From contig JBBPUQ010000009.1 in assembly GCA_038501195.1 (NCBI GenBank), forward strand, positions 3,534,001 through 3,598,000: DNA of 64,000 bases, read 5' to 3'. This document shows positions 1 to 13,779 of this stretch, one piece after another. Origin of the DNA: Nemania diffusa. Its lineage: Eukaryota > Ascomycota > Sordariomycetes > Xylariales > Xylariaceae. Within the stretch, counting starts at the first letter, position 1; the number at the start of each line of letters is the position of its first letter. The notes under the pieces are model-generated. The model saw nothing but the letters and a program-made list of their open reading frames with translations, had not been told where the DNA came from and searched no databases. A program made the translations under genes and the position numbers.

Positions 1-3000
1 TAAAATTAGCGATTATTTTATAAAACAACTATATTTATATTATATATTATAACTTTTATAATTATTTAATTTAATAAAAAAAATAAAATATATATATAAA
101 AAAAACAGTTATATAAAAATAAAATATAAACTATTTATTATAAAATAAATACAAATGTAACAAAAATAAAAAAAACAATAAATATAACTTTAAAAAAAAT
201 AATTTTTATATAATATTATTAAAGCAGTAAAAAGTAAAAAGCAAATTAGTATTATATACACTTTAAAACAATTAAAAAAAGCAATAATTTTAAGCAAAAC
301 TAAAAAAAATTAAAAACTAAAAGCTGCAAAATGAAAAAGTATATAAAAAATAAATTCTTTATTAATAAAAAAAACACTGAAAAAAAACGAATAAAAAATA
401 ACATAAACATATTAAAAAATATTAAATTATATTAAAAAAAACATTATAAATAAACAATTTAAAATTAATAACAATATAGTTAAATAAAACTACTTTTTAT
501 AAACTTTATAATATAACTAAGCTTAAGTATTATTTATACTGTTTTTAAAAAGTACAAAAAAAAAAAACTATTTTTAAAAAGCTTTATATTAAAAAGTTAA
601 AAAAAAAAATATTATAAACTATATACACTATTAAATTTAATTTATAAATAATGTTTTAAATAATTGTTAAAACTATATTAACTATATATATTAAACTATT
701 TAACTGTTTTAAAATATAATATTGATATAAACAGATATAAAAGTTTTAAAAAATAAATCTTTTAAAACCACTCTGTATATATTTTTAACACTAGTTTTAT
801 TTAAAACTACCCCACATTAGTAGATTAAATAAATAATAAAAGCTATTAAGTCTTTTTTTTTAACTTAACTTTGCAAGTTTACTTTTTTTAATTTATATTA
901 TACTTTTATAAATTTAAATATAAACATTACTTATAGTAGACTTTATTAAATATATATATTAAAAAACTTTTTTTTTTAAATTAAATTATAAACAGTAAAT
1001 ATTTATAACTATTAAACTTTAGTTTGTTATAAATATATTTATATATTAAATTTAAATTTTATTATAATATTATTATAAAAAAATATTTTAAAAAATAGTT
1101 TATTTAATAAAGTATTAAATATATTAACAAATAAAAACAATAAAAAATTATAAATAAATTTTTTAATTATAACTTTAGTTATATTGATAATATTATTTAT
1201 AAAAGCTTTAATAATTAAACTGATTTTTATTATATATTATTATATGTTTTTATTATTAAAGTTAATTATAATATAAATAAATTTAAAAAAGTTAAGTTTA
1301 AAATTAATAATTATATTAACAATATTAAATATAAAGTTAATATATTATTTAAATATAATAAAATTTATTAAATTAAATAAAAATAACATTTTAAATAAAT
1401 ACTTTTTAATTAATAAAATAAAAAATATTATTATTTAAATTATATAATTATAATTAATTAAGCTTTTATAAATAATTTTTATTATAGTTAAAATTAATAA
1501 AAAAAACTTTTAATAAAGAAATTATATATAATTAAAACAAAAAAACATAGTTTAATTTTATTAATAGTTTAATTAATAAAATAATAAAATAAAAGTTTTA
1601 TAATATTATATTTAAAGTGCTTTTTAATTAAAAGTTTAAAAAAACAATAAAAATAATAAAAATGTTATAATATAACAAAAAAAAATTTATTTTATAAGTT
1701 ATTTAAAAATTAAACTATTAAATTAAATAAACATAAAAGTTTAATTAAATAAATATATTAAAATAAATTAAATATTATTAAAACTAAATTATAAATATAT
1801 ATTAAATAATTAATATTATTTAAATATATAAATAATTAATAATAATTAAAACAATAATTTTATAATGTTAAAACATTAAAAAGAAATTTTAAATTTTAAT
1901 TTTTTTTTTAAAATCTTTTAAATAAAATTTAAAAACATTTAAAAACATTTAAAAAAACAAAATTAATATAATATATATTTATTAAAAATCACTATTTTTT
2001 TTTAAATAATAATATTTAATATATATAAATATCAAAGTTTTAAAAAATGGATTTTTTATAATTATTTTATATATATATTTAATATTAATTTATATTAATA
2101 AATTAAATAAATATAAAAAACTTTCCAGTTTTTTTTTTAATTTATTTTATATTTTTATAAATTAAAATATAAATATTATTTATAATAAACTATATTAAAA
2201 TATAAATATAAATATAATAATATTATAATAAAAATAATAGTTTTATAACTTATTTAAAAATAAAATTAAAGATTTAATTAAAAAAAATAGTTATATTATA
2301 AGAAAATAATTTAAATATTATTAAAATTAAATTATAAATATATTTTAAAAAAATAATATTATTTATAAATTCTTTTTATAAAAATTATAAAAAACTTTAA
2401 AAATTTAAAAATTTAAAATATTATAAAATAATATATTTAAAAAAATAAAAAATAAAAATTTATTATTTATTAATATTAAAAAAAAAAGATTTTTATTTTT
2501 TATTTATAATAAAAAACAAATTATTTTTTAATAACATTAATAATTTATTAATAAATTAATTATTATTATTAAACAAATATATATATAAATTTATTAATAA
2601 AATTATTAATTATTAAATATAATATTAGCTTAATATAAAACTTTTTAACTTTTTTTATTTTAAGTTTTAATTTAAACTTAAATTTAAATATAAAATATTT
2701 TTATTATTTAAATAAATAATAAAATTACAACTAAATAATTAAGTTATATTTTAATAATAAAACATTAAATAAATAATAAAACTTATTTAAATATTTATTG
2801 AAATAATTTATTTATATTATAATATATTTACTTTTTAAAACTAAGTATTTATAACGATATAACTATATTTATTAATTTGTTAATATTTTATTAAATTATA
2901 AAATTATTATAACTAAACTGTTAATAGTTATTTAATACTTAATATTAATTTAATATATAATTTTTTAACAAAGTTAATAAATTATAATATTATTTTAAAT

Positions 3001-6000
3001 TTATATAACAAAATAATTATTACTAATAATAAAAAAAAGTAAAAAGAATTTTTATTATATATTAATATTAATAATATAATTTTTTATTTAAAATAGTTAA
3101 TATAATAATAAAAAAGTTAAAATATTAAATATAAAATATTTTCATTATAATGTTTTTATAAAAAAAAATTTATTAAAATATTATTTTTATAATAGTTTTT
3201 TTTTTTAAGAAGTTTTCTTTAATAAATTTAATATTTATTAATAATAAATAATAAAAATAAATAAAAATAATTATAATAAAAAAGCTTTTCTTTGTTATTT
3301 TTTTAAAAAAAACTTAAATTAAATAAATTATATATATATTAATAATAATTTTAAACTATAAAGTTAAATTATAGTTATAGTTAAATAACTAAATTAAATA
3401 ACATTTAAAGTAACACTTATAACTAAAACAAAAGTTTTAACTTATATATATAATTTATTATATATTTACAAATATATACTTATATAAACTAAGCTTAAAA
3501 TAGTTTTTTTTTTTTTTTTTATAATTAATATATAAATAAAATTTTATTTATAAGTTTTGTTATATTTATATATATTAATTATAACAATTATATAAATTTT
3601 AATATATTATAGCTATAAAACTTTATATTAAATTAAATTAATTTAATTAATTAAGTTATTTATTTTATAAATATATTCATTATTTTTGCTAGTTTACTGC
3701 ATTTTATAAACATTTTAAACATTAAAAAATCAATTATTTTTTTAAGAAATTTTTTAAATATTAAATTTAATTTATTTAATTATATAAAACATTTTATTTA
3801 ATTTAATAAAGCTTTTAAAACTAATTTTTTTTAATTTTTTATATAGCTTTAATAATTTATTTAATACTTTTTTATATAAAAAACTATAATAAAAATAATA
3901 ACTTTATTAATAAAAAAAAAAAGCTATAGTTTATAAAAAGTTTTAATAAAATATTAAGTTTTTAAAATGTTTTTAAAAAATATTAAAACTTTATAATAAA
4001 TAAAGTTTATTAAAATATTATTATTTATATAAACTTATTAAAAAATAGTAAATAAAAGCTTAGAATTTTAACTTTTTTATAATAACTATTAATATAAATA
4101 AAATTATTTACTTTAATTTTTATAATATTATAAATGTTTTTGTTTTTTATAAAGCTATAAAAACTAATTAAATTGTTATATTTAAAAAAATTACTGCGTA
4201 AAGTTTAAGTTATAAAATATATAATTTAATAAATATTAATATATATATATTTAAACAAAAGCTAAATTAAATTATTGCTTTTATAATTAAATATATTAAA
4301 TAAATTTAATATAAAGCTTTATTAAAAGCTTAATTAGCTATAATAAAATTAAACTAAATTAAACAAGCTTTTTATAAAAAGCTAAATTAAATAAAGTTAA
4401 TTAATTATTTAGTAATTTAATTATTTAAAATTAAGTTATATTAATAATTATTAATTAAACTATTATAACAAATATTATTAATTAAATTATTATATTTTAT
4501 ATTATTATTAATATAATAGTTTTTAATAATTTAAAATATAAAAAGTTTATTAAAATAAAAGTTATTATATTTTATAATAATTTGAAAAAAAAAACCAAAG
4601 TAAATTTTAAAATATAACTTTAATATTAATTTAATTATTTATTAATTAATATAAATTAATTTATAAATAATATTAAATTTTGTTTAAATAATATAACTAT
4701 TAATAATTCATAATTTTATTTCAAAAATATTTATTTAAAATAAATTATTATATTTATAAAATTATAAAACATTAAATTAAACAATATAACAATTTAAACT
4801 AAAATAAAAAAACTTAAATAAAAATAAAAATTTTTTAAACTTTTAAAAACTAGTTTATATATTTAATTAACAAATAATTTTTTTTAAATTTTAATTAAAA
4901 AAAAAAGTTTAATGTTTATTTTATAAAAAAAATTAAAAATTAAATAATATTTTAAAATTTAAATAAAAAAATAAAAACAATAGTTTAAAACTATTTTAAA
5001 CAGTGAAAATATTAAAACAACTAATATATTTTTAAAAAAAAAATATATTTAAATTTTATAAAAAAAAATTAAATAACTTAAAAATATATATATATATTTT
5101 ATTTGTTAAAAAAAAGCTATTAAATTTATAAATATTTTTAAATAAATAAATTTATAATAACTATTATAAAAAGCTAAAAAAATTAAACTATTAATTATAT
5201 ATTTAAAATATAAAAATATTAAATAAATTAAAAATTAAAAATTAAATATTTAAAAATATAAAATAATTTTTAAATAAAAATATTTTATTATTATTTATAT
5301 AATAATTTTTTTTAATTTTAATATATTAATAAATAATGTTAATAAATGTTATAATATTTAAATTTTTAATTTATAATTTTTTAATTATATTATAACACTT
5401 TTTTAAAATTTATATTTAAAATATTGTTTTATTTTTAATTTATTTTTTAATTATAAAATATAAAATATATTAATTATAAATAATAATTTTAATATTATAT
5501 TTTTATAATATAAATATAAATTAATTAATATTTATTTAAATTAATTTAATAATTATTAATATATAAACTATTATAACTATATATATTTAATAAATAAAAT
5601 ATTTATAACTATATAATAAAAATATAATTTTTTATAAATATTTAAATTTATTATTTAAGTTATAATTATTAAAAATTTAATTAAATAATATTTAATTGAT
5701 ATTTTTTTAAAAATTTAACTTAATTGTTTTAATATTTTTTTTTATTTTTATATATAATATTATAATTATAATTTATTAAAATTATATAAATAAATTATTT
5801 ATTAATTATAGTTTTTTTTATAATATTAAAATTATATTTTTATATTAAATTTTATTTATTATATAATTAAGTTTTTTTAATAAATTATTTATAAAATTAA
5901 TAACTTTTAATTAATTTTAAAATTTAAAATCAAATTAAACTAGTTTATATATTTATTATATTAATTAATTATAAAAGTTTTATATAAAAAAAATTAACTA

Positions 6001-6260
6001 TATTGTGGTAAATTGGTTCAATCTGCAACCTATATTGCAGAGCTAACCTTTTTGTAAAAAAAATGCCAGAATATGTTAGATTTAAGCCTTTTTTAAAGAA
6101 CTTCAAATCTATACATAAAAAATATATATTAATTATATAAACGATATAGCTAATATTAAATAGTTTATATAATATATAAAAAAAAGCTTGTTAAATAATT
6201 ATTTTAAATTAAAGTTAGTTATTAATATAACATTAAAATATATATATAAAATCTAATAAT
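6001..6260. repeat. Decayed repeat copy A (of the three-copy family)
   Basis: Bases 6001-6070 match 13632-13700, and 6071-6260 match 13085-13269 and 19089-19275. Compared with the 13-kb copy, nearly every difference is G to A or C to T. The order of the two modules differs from the 13-kb locus, where the first module lies downstream of the second. This is the most heavily mutated of the three copies. Confidence 0.8.
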
Positions 6261-9200
6261 TAAAAGTTTTATTAATTTTTATATTTTATTAAATAATAAG
6301 TTATATATATATAATTAACAAAATTATTAAAATAGCAACTTTTATTATAATTATTTTTTATTTTTTTAATAACTTTTATTTATAAAAAAAAAACTTTATT
6401 ACAAAAGTATATAATAAAGATTTATAGATTTATTTAATTTTTAAATTTATATAAGTTTTTTAGTTAAAATAGCTAAATATATTAGCAATAGTAAAATTTG
6501 CAAATATAAATGTCGATTTTTTTAATATATCAATTATTAAATTTATTACTTTTTAGCAAATGTTTTATTTAATTATTAAATAAAGTTATAATATAACAAT
6601 AAAATATTATAATATTTATTAAATAAAGTTTACTAAATTTATTAAATAAATATATAAAACAATATATTTTAACTATAACTTAATATATATAAAAATAAAT
6701 AAAACAATTAATAAATAATATAATAAATTAAAAAAGTTTAATATAATAATATAATAAATTTTTAAGTTTAAATATAAATAAAAATATAAAAATTTTATAT
6801 ATTTAACAGTAATAAAATCTATTAAAAACTTTATTAAATAAACTAATAAATAGTTAAATAAAATTATTAAAATAAATATTAAAAATATTAATATTATTCA
6901 ATTTTTTAAATTTATTATTAACTTTGAAAAAAAATTTTAAACTATTTATTTTATTTAAACTATTAAATTTTAAAATATTTATAATACTAAAATTATTAAT
7001 AATATATTAAATTATTATATTATAGCTTTTAAGCTATATTATAAAGTAATAGTTTTAAATGTTATAAAAATTAATAAAAAGTTTATAAAAAAAAAATATT
7101 TTTTATATTTTAAAAAAAACAAAATAAAAATAAGTTTATTAATTAAAAATAATAAAATTATTAAAAATAATTTTATTAAAAAAGAAAAAAAATAAAAACA
7201 CTATAGCAATTTTAAATAAAACAAACAATAAAAAAATATTTAAAAAAGTTTATTAAATAATTTTTGTAAATGTTTTAAAATAAATATTTATATAAATAAT
7301 AAAAAAAAATTTTTTAATATTATTGATTATATAATATATTATAAATGTTAGTTTATTTTTTTTTAAAAATAAATTTAATAATTAAATTTTAAATATTACT
7401 ATTAAAAAAATTGTTAAATTATAATTAAATATTAACAAAGTTATAAAATAAACAATAAAATATATAAAATAATAATATAAAAAAAAAAAGTTTAAAAAAA
7501 ACAAACTTAAAACTATAAAAAAAAAAATTAATTTTTAAAACTTTTAATAGTTTAAATTAAAAATATTTTTAATTTATAAAAAAAAAACTTATTAATTTAT
7601 TTATTGAAAAATTTAATTATACTAAATTTAAAAGTTTTTTTATATATTTTTAATATATTAAATCGCTTTTTAAATTTAAAAAAAACTAACTTTAAAAATA
7701 TAATAATAATAAAAAATAGTATAATTTATATATATAACTATAAAAAAATCAATATAAAAATTTAAAACTTAAAAAAATATATTATATATAAATTATATAA
7801 TATAGCTTATTATTTAAAAATAGCTATAAATTTAATATTTTTATAAGCTTTAAATTATATAAAAATTTATTAAAAAAATAAACTTAAATCTAATTTTTTA
7901 AAATATTGCTAAAAAATATTTCTATATTTTTTAATCTATATATATAACTAATATATAATAAAATATTTTTTAATATAATTTATAGCTTATATTTTTTATA
8001 TATAAAAAAATCTATTAAATTTTTATATAAAAAAATTAAAAGTTAAAATAAATTTATATTGTTAATATTAATAACTTAAATCTTTAAAATTTAAACTATT
8101 AAAACAATTATTAATTTATATTAAAAAAATAACAATTATATTATATTTTAATAATAAAATCTATACTATTAATTATATAGTTTATAGTAAAATAAAAACA
8201 TATTATAAAATAATATAAAATATTTGTTTAAAAATTATAAAAGTAAATATATATTTAATAATTAATTTTTACAAATATAATAAATTTAATTAAAAAAAAC
8301 ATTTTTAAAAAATAATATTAATAATTAATTAATATTTAAATTATATATAAAATTATTATATTAATAATAAATTTATTAATATTATATAAATAATTTTTAA
8401 AAATTATATTAAATATATAAACTATTATTTTAATATTAAAATAAAAATTATTAAATATAATAATAAATTTATTAGTTTAAAATAAAAAATTATTTATTTT
8501 AATAAATTAATTATTAAAAAATATAGTATTATTTTTAAAATTTTGCTATTATATATTTAAAATTTTAATAATAAAATTAAAAAAATAAAAGTTATTATTA
8601 AATTAAAAATAAACTTTATATATAATAACTACAAGTTTTTTTTATTTTTATAAATTAAAATAGTTTATATAATAATTTATTTATATAATTAAATATTTAA
8701 ATAAATTAATTATTAATAAGTTTTTTATAAAAAGTTTTATTTTTATTTTAATAATTTATAAAATATAATAAGCTATAAAAAAAACTTATTATTTATTTAT
8801 TTAAAAGTTTTTAGTTATATAATATTTATTATAACTTAATAAATTAAACAAAAAAAATATAAATATTAAAAGTTTAATTTTAAAATTTAAATAAATTATT
8901 TAATAAACTATTAATTTATTAATATTTATTATATATAGTTATTATAAAAAAATAAAATAATTATTATTAAAAATATAACTTTTAATAAAAATAAATTTTT
9001 TAAAATTTTTTTAAAAATTTATAAAATATTAATTAAAAAAATTATATATTAAAATATTTTTAAATTAAGCAAAAATATATAAAATTATTTAAAAAATAAT
9101 AAATATAGTAATATATTATTAAAAAATATATCAAAAATTTTTAATTTTATAAAATAAAATAAAAATAAATTTATAATTAACATTTTAAAAAATTGTTTAA

Positions 9201-11654
9201 AAAAAGTATATTTTTATATAAGCGCTAAATTTAAACTAAAGTTTTTAATATTTTTTAAATTTTTTTCTGCTATATTATTAAATTTAATAATTTTTTAATT
9301 TAATTATTTTAATTTTTATTTAAAAAAAAAACATATTAAAAATAAACTATAAATTTAAATTAAAATATTATTTTTTAATTTATTATAAAATACTTAAAGT
9401 ATTTATTTTTATTTAATAAAATTTTATAATATATTATATATTAATAATAAATTAATAATAAAAATATAATAAATTTATTTATTAAAAAATGTTATATATA
9501 GTTATAACAATTTATTATAAATATTTAATATTATAAAAAGTTTTATTAATAAAAAAAAATTAATTTTTAAAAAAGTTTATAAAAAAAAAACTTTTAAATA
9601 AATTATAAATTTTTTTTAATTTATATATATATAAACAATTAATTTTAAATATTAAATATTAAAAATAAATTAGCTAATATTTTTTATAACAAAATATTAT
9701 AAATATTAAATATTAATAAAGCTGTTTAAAAAAAAAAAAAAGCTTTTAAGCTACTTAATTGCTACTAAAAAGCTTATTTTTAAAAATTGCTATTTTAAAA
9801 AATAAAGATTTATTATTAAAACTTATTTCTTTTATTAAAATAATATAACAAATTTGTTAACTATTTGTTAAAAAATTATTTTTATAAAGCTAAATATATA
9901 TATTTATAAAGTTATATTAAAATAAATATTTAAAAAAAAATTTCAAAAAGCTTTTTATAAAAAAATTTAATATTTAATTATATATAAATATATATATATA
10001 AATTTAATAAATATAACTATTATAGCAAATATAAAACTTATTTAATAATATAAAAAAATTAATAATTTAATTATAGTAAAAAAAACATTTATATTAATAT
10101 ATTAACAAAGAAATTATTTAAAATATTAATAACTATTATTATTAAATTTAACTTAAAATTTAAATAATATAATATTATAAATATATTTATTAATATTAAA
10201 TTAACTAAAAAAATTTATATATATATATTGTTAAATTATTAAAAATTTAAAATAATAATTTAATTATAACAAATTTTATATAAATTATAAAAGTTTTTTT
10301 TATTATAATAAAAAAAGCTTACTAAATTATTTTATAAAATAAGATTTATTTTTATATTTTATAAATTTTATTGTTTTTTAAAAAATAAAATATTATTATT
10401 TGTTTATATTAATAATATAATAGTAATTTATAAAAAAAAAATCTAAAAAATAACTAATAAAATAATCGAAATTTTAAAAATTAAATATAACTTTATAAAA
10501 AAAAACAATTTATAATAATTTTTAAAAATAAAAATTATAAAAAATAAACAAAAAAGTTTTTTATAATTTTTTTAAACTTTTTATATTAAAAAAATTATTA
10601 AATTAAAAAATTCAATATTTAATATTTACTTAAATATTTTAATAAAAACTAACAAGTTTTTTTTATATAAAAAAATTATAATTTTAACTAATATTTGTTT
10701 ATTTTAATAAAAAATAAAATTTATATTATATATTATAATAATTATATATTTTAATATAATATTTAAAACTTTATAATTAATTTATTTTAATTATAATTTA
10801 TTATTTAAATATTATAAAATAGCTAATAAGTTTTTATTTTATTTATTAAATATTTAGTTTTATATTTTATAATTTAATAATAAAAACAATTTTATAATAA
10901 TTAATAATATTTTATTTAATAATAATATTTTTAACTAAAAAAGTTTTTAAGTTTATATTATAAAATTTTTTAATAATATTATAAAATAAAAAGTTAATAA
11001 ATAAAATATAATTATTATATTTATTATTAAAGCTAAATTTTTTATTTTTATATAAATAGTTAAAAAAGCTATATATATTAATTAATTAATTAATAAATTT
11101 AATATTAGCTTTAATAATTAATATATATATATTTAATATAATAATTAATATATTATAAAACTAATTATTAAAAAAATAATAGTTTTATATATTAAATTAA
11201 AATATATAAATATATATAACTATTAACTATATTAAAAAATTAAATATAAAAGCTTTATAATAAAATATATATTTACTAATAAAATAATCGCTAATAAATT
11301 TATTAAAGTTTTTATATTTTAAAAATAGTTTATATTTTTAATATAATTAACATTAATTATATTTTTTTATTAATTTAAGTTTTTTATAAATATTTTAATT
11401 ATTATTAACTAATTTAAAAATTAACTAATAAATAAAAAATTAATAAAATAACTATAAAATAAATAATTATAATTAATAATTATTTAAAACAAGTTAATTA
11501 AATAAAAATAAAAAAAAATAAAAATAATATAATTTAAAATTTATTAAACTATATATATTTAAAAAAAAAAAAAATCTATTTAAAAAGTACTTTTTATATA
11601 TAAACAATTTTGCTATTATAATAACTTATGTTTAATTTAAAAACTTTAATTAGC

Positions 11655-11656
<2 letters not shown>

Positions 11657-11698
<42 letters not shown>
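11657..11698. repeat. 42-base poly(T) tract
   Basis: An uninterrupted run of 42 T lies inside the AT block. It could be the reverse-strand poly(A) tail of a non-LTR or SINE insertion, or simple slippage growth. No retroelement coding sequence can be recognised next to it. Confidence 0.85.
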
Positions 11699-11701
<3 letters not shown>

Positions 11702-12769
11702 TTTTATATTAACTTTTAATAAACGTAAAAAAATATAAATAATAATATAAAAAGCAGCAAATTTAGCAGTAAAAATACTATTAATAAAAATATTATATAA
11801 AATATAAAAAGTTTAATAAATATTAATAAGTTTAAATTAATTAATTAATTAAAATTATATTAATTAAAAAAAAGCTATTTATATAGTTTTATATATATAA
11901 CTGTTAAAATAGTATATATAGTAGCTATTATAACTTATAATTTTTTAATAAATTTTGTTTAAGCAATTTTTAAAAATATTATAAATATATTATAAATAAA
12001 AAATTTTATAAATTATTTTAAAAAATTATATTAAACTATTATAAAAAAAAGTATAAATATATAAATAATTTATAAATATTTTAATAGTTTTAAAAAAAAA
12101 ATCAATATAATTAATATTATATTTTTATTAAAACATTTATAAATATTTAATATATTTAATATATTTACTATTAATTTATTAAAACTAAAAATAATAGTAA
12201 AAAAAATAAACAAATAAATTTATTAATAAAATATAATAAATATAAATAAAAATATATTTGTTATTATAAAAGTTTAATAGTAAAATATAATAAATATAAA
12301 TAAAAATATATATATTATTATAAATATTAAAATATAAAAAAAAACAAAAAAAACAGTAATAAAAAAAAAAAAAAAAAAAAAGTATAACAATAACAATAAT
12401 ATAAATATTTTGTAAAACTTATTAATAATTTTTTAAAAGTATATAAATAAATAATTTATTAAAAAAAGGTTTTTTTTTTATTTTTTTTTTAAAAAAAAAA
12501 AAAAAAATTAAATAATTTATATATATATTAGTAATATTTTTAAAGTATAAAATTAAATTATTTATAAAAAGCAGCAAAAAAAAATTATAATATAATAATT
12601 TTTGCAATATTAACAAATTATTTAATTACTATATATAAATATATAATTTTATAATATTTATTAAATAAATAATTATTTAAAAAATTTATAAATTAATTAA
12701 TAAATAATTTTTTTATTTAATTGTAACAAATATATAATATAAGTATAAAAATATATATATTAAAATAAC

Positions 12770-12808
<39 letters not shown>

Positions 12809-12839
12809 AATTAAAAATTTTTAATAAACTTAATTATAT

Positions 12840-13269
12840 TTATATTTAATATATTATATATTATTTAATAATTAAATAATAATATATTAATTTATTTAAT
12901 AATATATTTATATAATATAAATTATTTATTTATTATAATATATTTAATAATATATTTTAAACTTTATATTATATATTATAAAATTTTATTATTTATTATA
13001 AATATAAATATATTTATTATTAGTTATAAAAATAATTATATAGTATAAAAAAAAATATTAAAGTATTTATTTTTAAAAAAATATATTAAATTTAAGTTTT
13101 TTTTAAAAAGCTTAAAATTTATATATAAAAAATATATATTAATTATATAAACGATGTAGCTAGTATTAAGTAATCTATATAATGTACAAAAAGGAGCTTG
13201 TTAGATAATTGCCTCAGATTAGAGCTAGTTAATAATACAACACTAGAGCACATGCACAAAATCTGACAG
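12840..13269. repeat. Decayed repeat copy B, upstream flank of the GC island
   Basis: About 430 bp that aligns by eye, with a few small gaps, to 18893-19275. The last 185 bp (13085-13269) are also present at 6071-6260. The 13141-13269 part keeps many more G and C than the other copies, so it is the best view of the ancestral repeat. Confidence 0.75.
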
Positions 13270-13779
13270 AATAACTAACGTGGCAGCTTGGCATTCTATG
13301 TGGGTTTATATGGATACGGTGCGTAGGTGAGGACGTACGAACTGTAACTACTCCCCCGTCGCTTACCAAAGGTTCGTCCCTGAACCCGACCCCCCGCCCT
13401 GCCAGCCATATGTTCTGTCACGGCAGGATTGTCTGGGAGGCGTCGAGAGCGTGGCTCAGGACCTTGGTCCGACAGTGGTTAAGTACACCAGTACATCGTT
13501 ACGCGTCGGACGGACCGCGTCGGTCGGACCGCGTCGACCTGTACGGCTGTGTACACATATAGGACATTCGGAAAAGTCTCGGTCAACTTTTACCACCCGC
13601 AGGGCTCGAACCTGTAAGTCGTACCTTAGTTATTGTAACGGATTGGTTCAATCTGCGACCTACACTGCAGGGCTAACCTTCCTGTAAAAAAAATGCCAGA
13701 ATAACTAAGGTAGCAGCTTGGCATTCTATGTGGGTCTATATAGATACAGTGCGTAAGTGAAGACGTATAAACTGTAACT
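13267..13779. repeat. Normal-composition island bounded by 83-bp direct repeats
   Basis: The segments 13267-13349 and 13697-13779 are 83-bp direct repeats, 430 bp apart, that differ at about nine positions. All but one of the differences are transitions of the C-to-T or G-to-A kind. The sequence between them has ordinary base composition, unlike everything within 6 kb on either side. A 78-residue open frame here (13451-13687) resembles no protein family I know. The unit may be a young or RIP-spared insertion, for example a small non-autonomous element. Confidence 0.75.
13600..13700 (-). mobile_element. Possible tRNA-derived (SINE-like) sequence with Pol III box motifs
   Basis: On the minus strand, the complement of 13602-13612 reads GGTTCGAGCCC, which fits the tRNA B-box consensus GGTTCGANNCC. 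A weak A-box-like motif is the complement of 13649-13662, with about 36 nt between the boxes, close to tRNA geometry. The flanking acceptor arms do not pair, so it is not an intact tRNA gene. The A-box half recurs in mutated form at 6001-6070, which shows it was repeated. SINE identity is an inference. Confidence 0.3.

Larger units (their letters stand above)
1..13084. repeat. Extreme AT-rich, RIP-like decayed block (left part)
   Basis: No plausible gene is seen in this 13-kb stretch. G and C are nearly absent: the 60-base line at 9001-9060 has none, and typical lines have two to seven. It holds decayed dispersed repeats (for example 885-955 resembles 2138-2205, 1750-1830 resembles 2295-2360, and 3375-3540 resembles 18490-18660). 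Homopolymers are long: 42 T at 11657-11698, 21 A at 12361-12381 and 33 A at 12774-12806. The pattern fits AT isochores made by repeat-induced point mutation in Pezizomycotina. Whether it is pericentromeric, centromeric or simply a transposon graveyard cannot be decided here. Confidence 0.9.

Noticed and set aside
12422..12616. 64-codon open frame on the minus strand in the AT block
   Set aside because: It is only Phe, Leu, Ile, Asn, Lys and Tyr codons from random A/T sequence.
13451..13687. 78-codon open frame in the GC island
   Set aside because: It lies wholly inside repeated, probably non-coding element sequence and resembles no family.
13600..13690. An intact tRNA gene
   Set aside because: The B box is good but the acceptor arms do not pair and the anticodon arm is not convincing.
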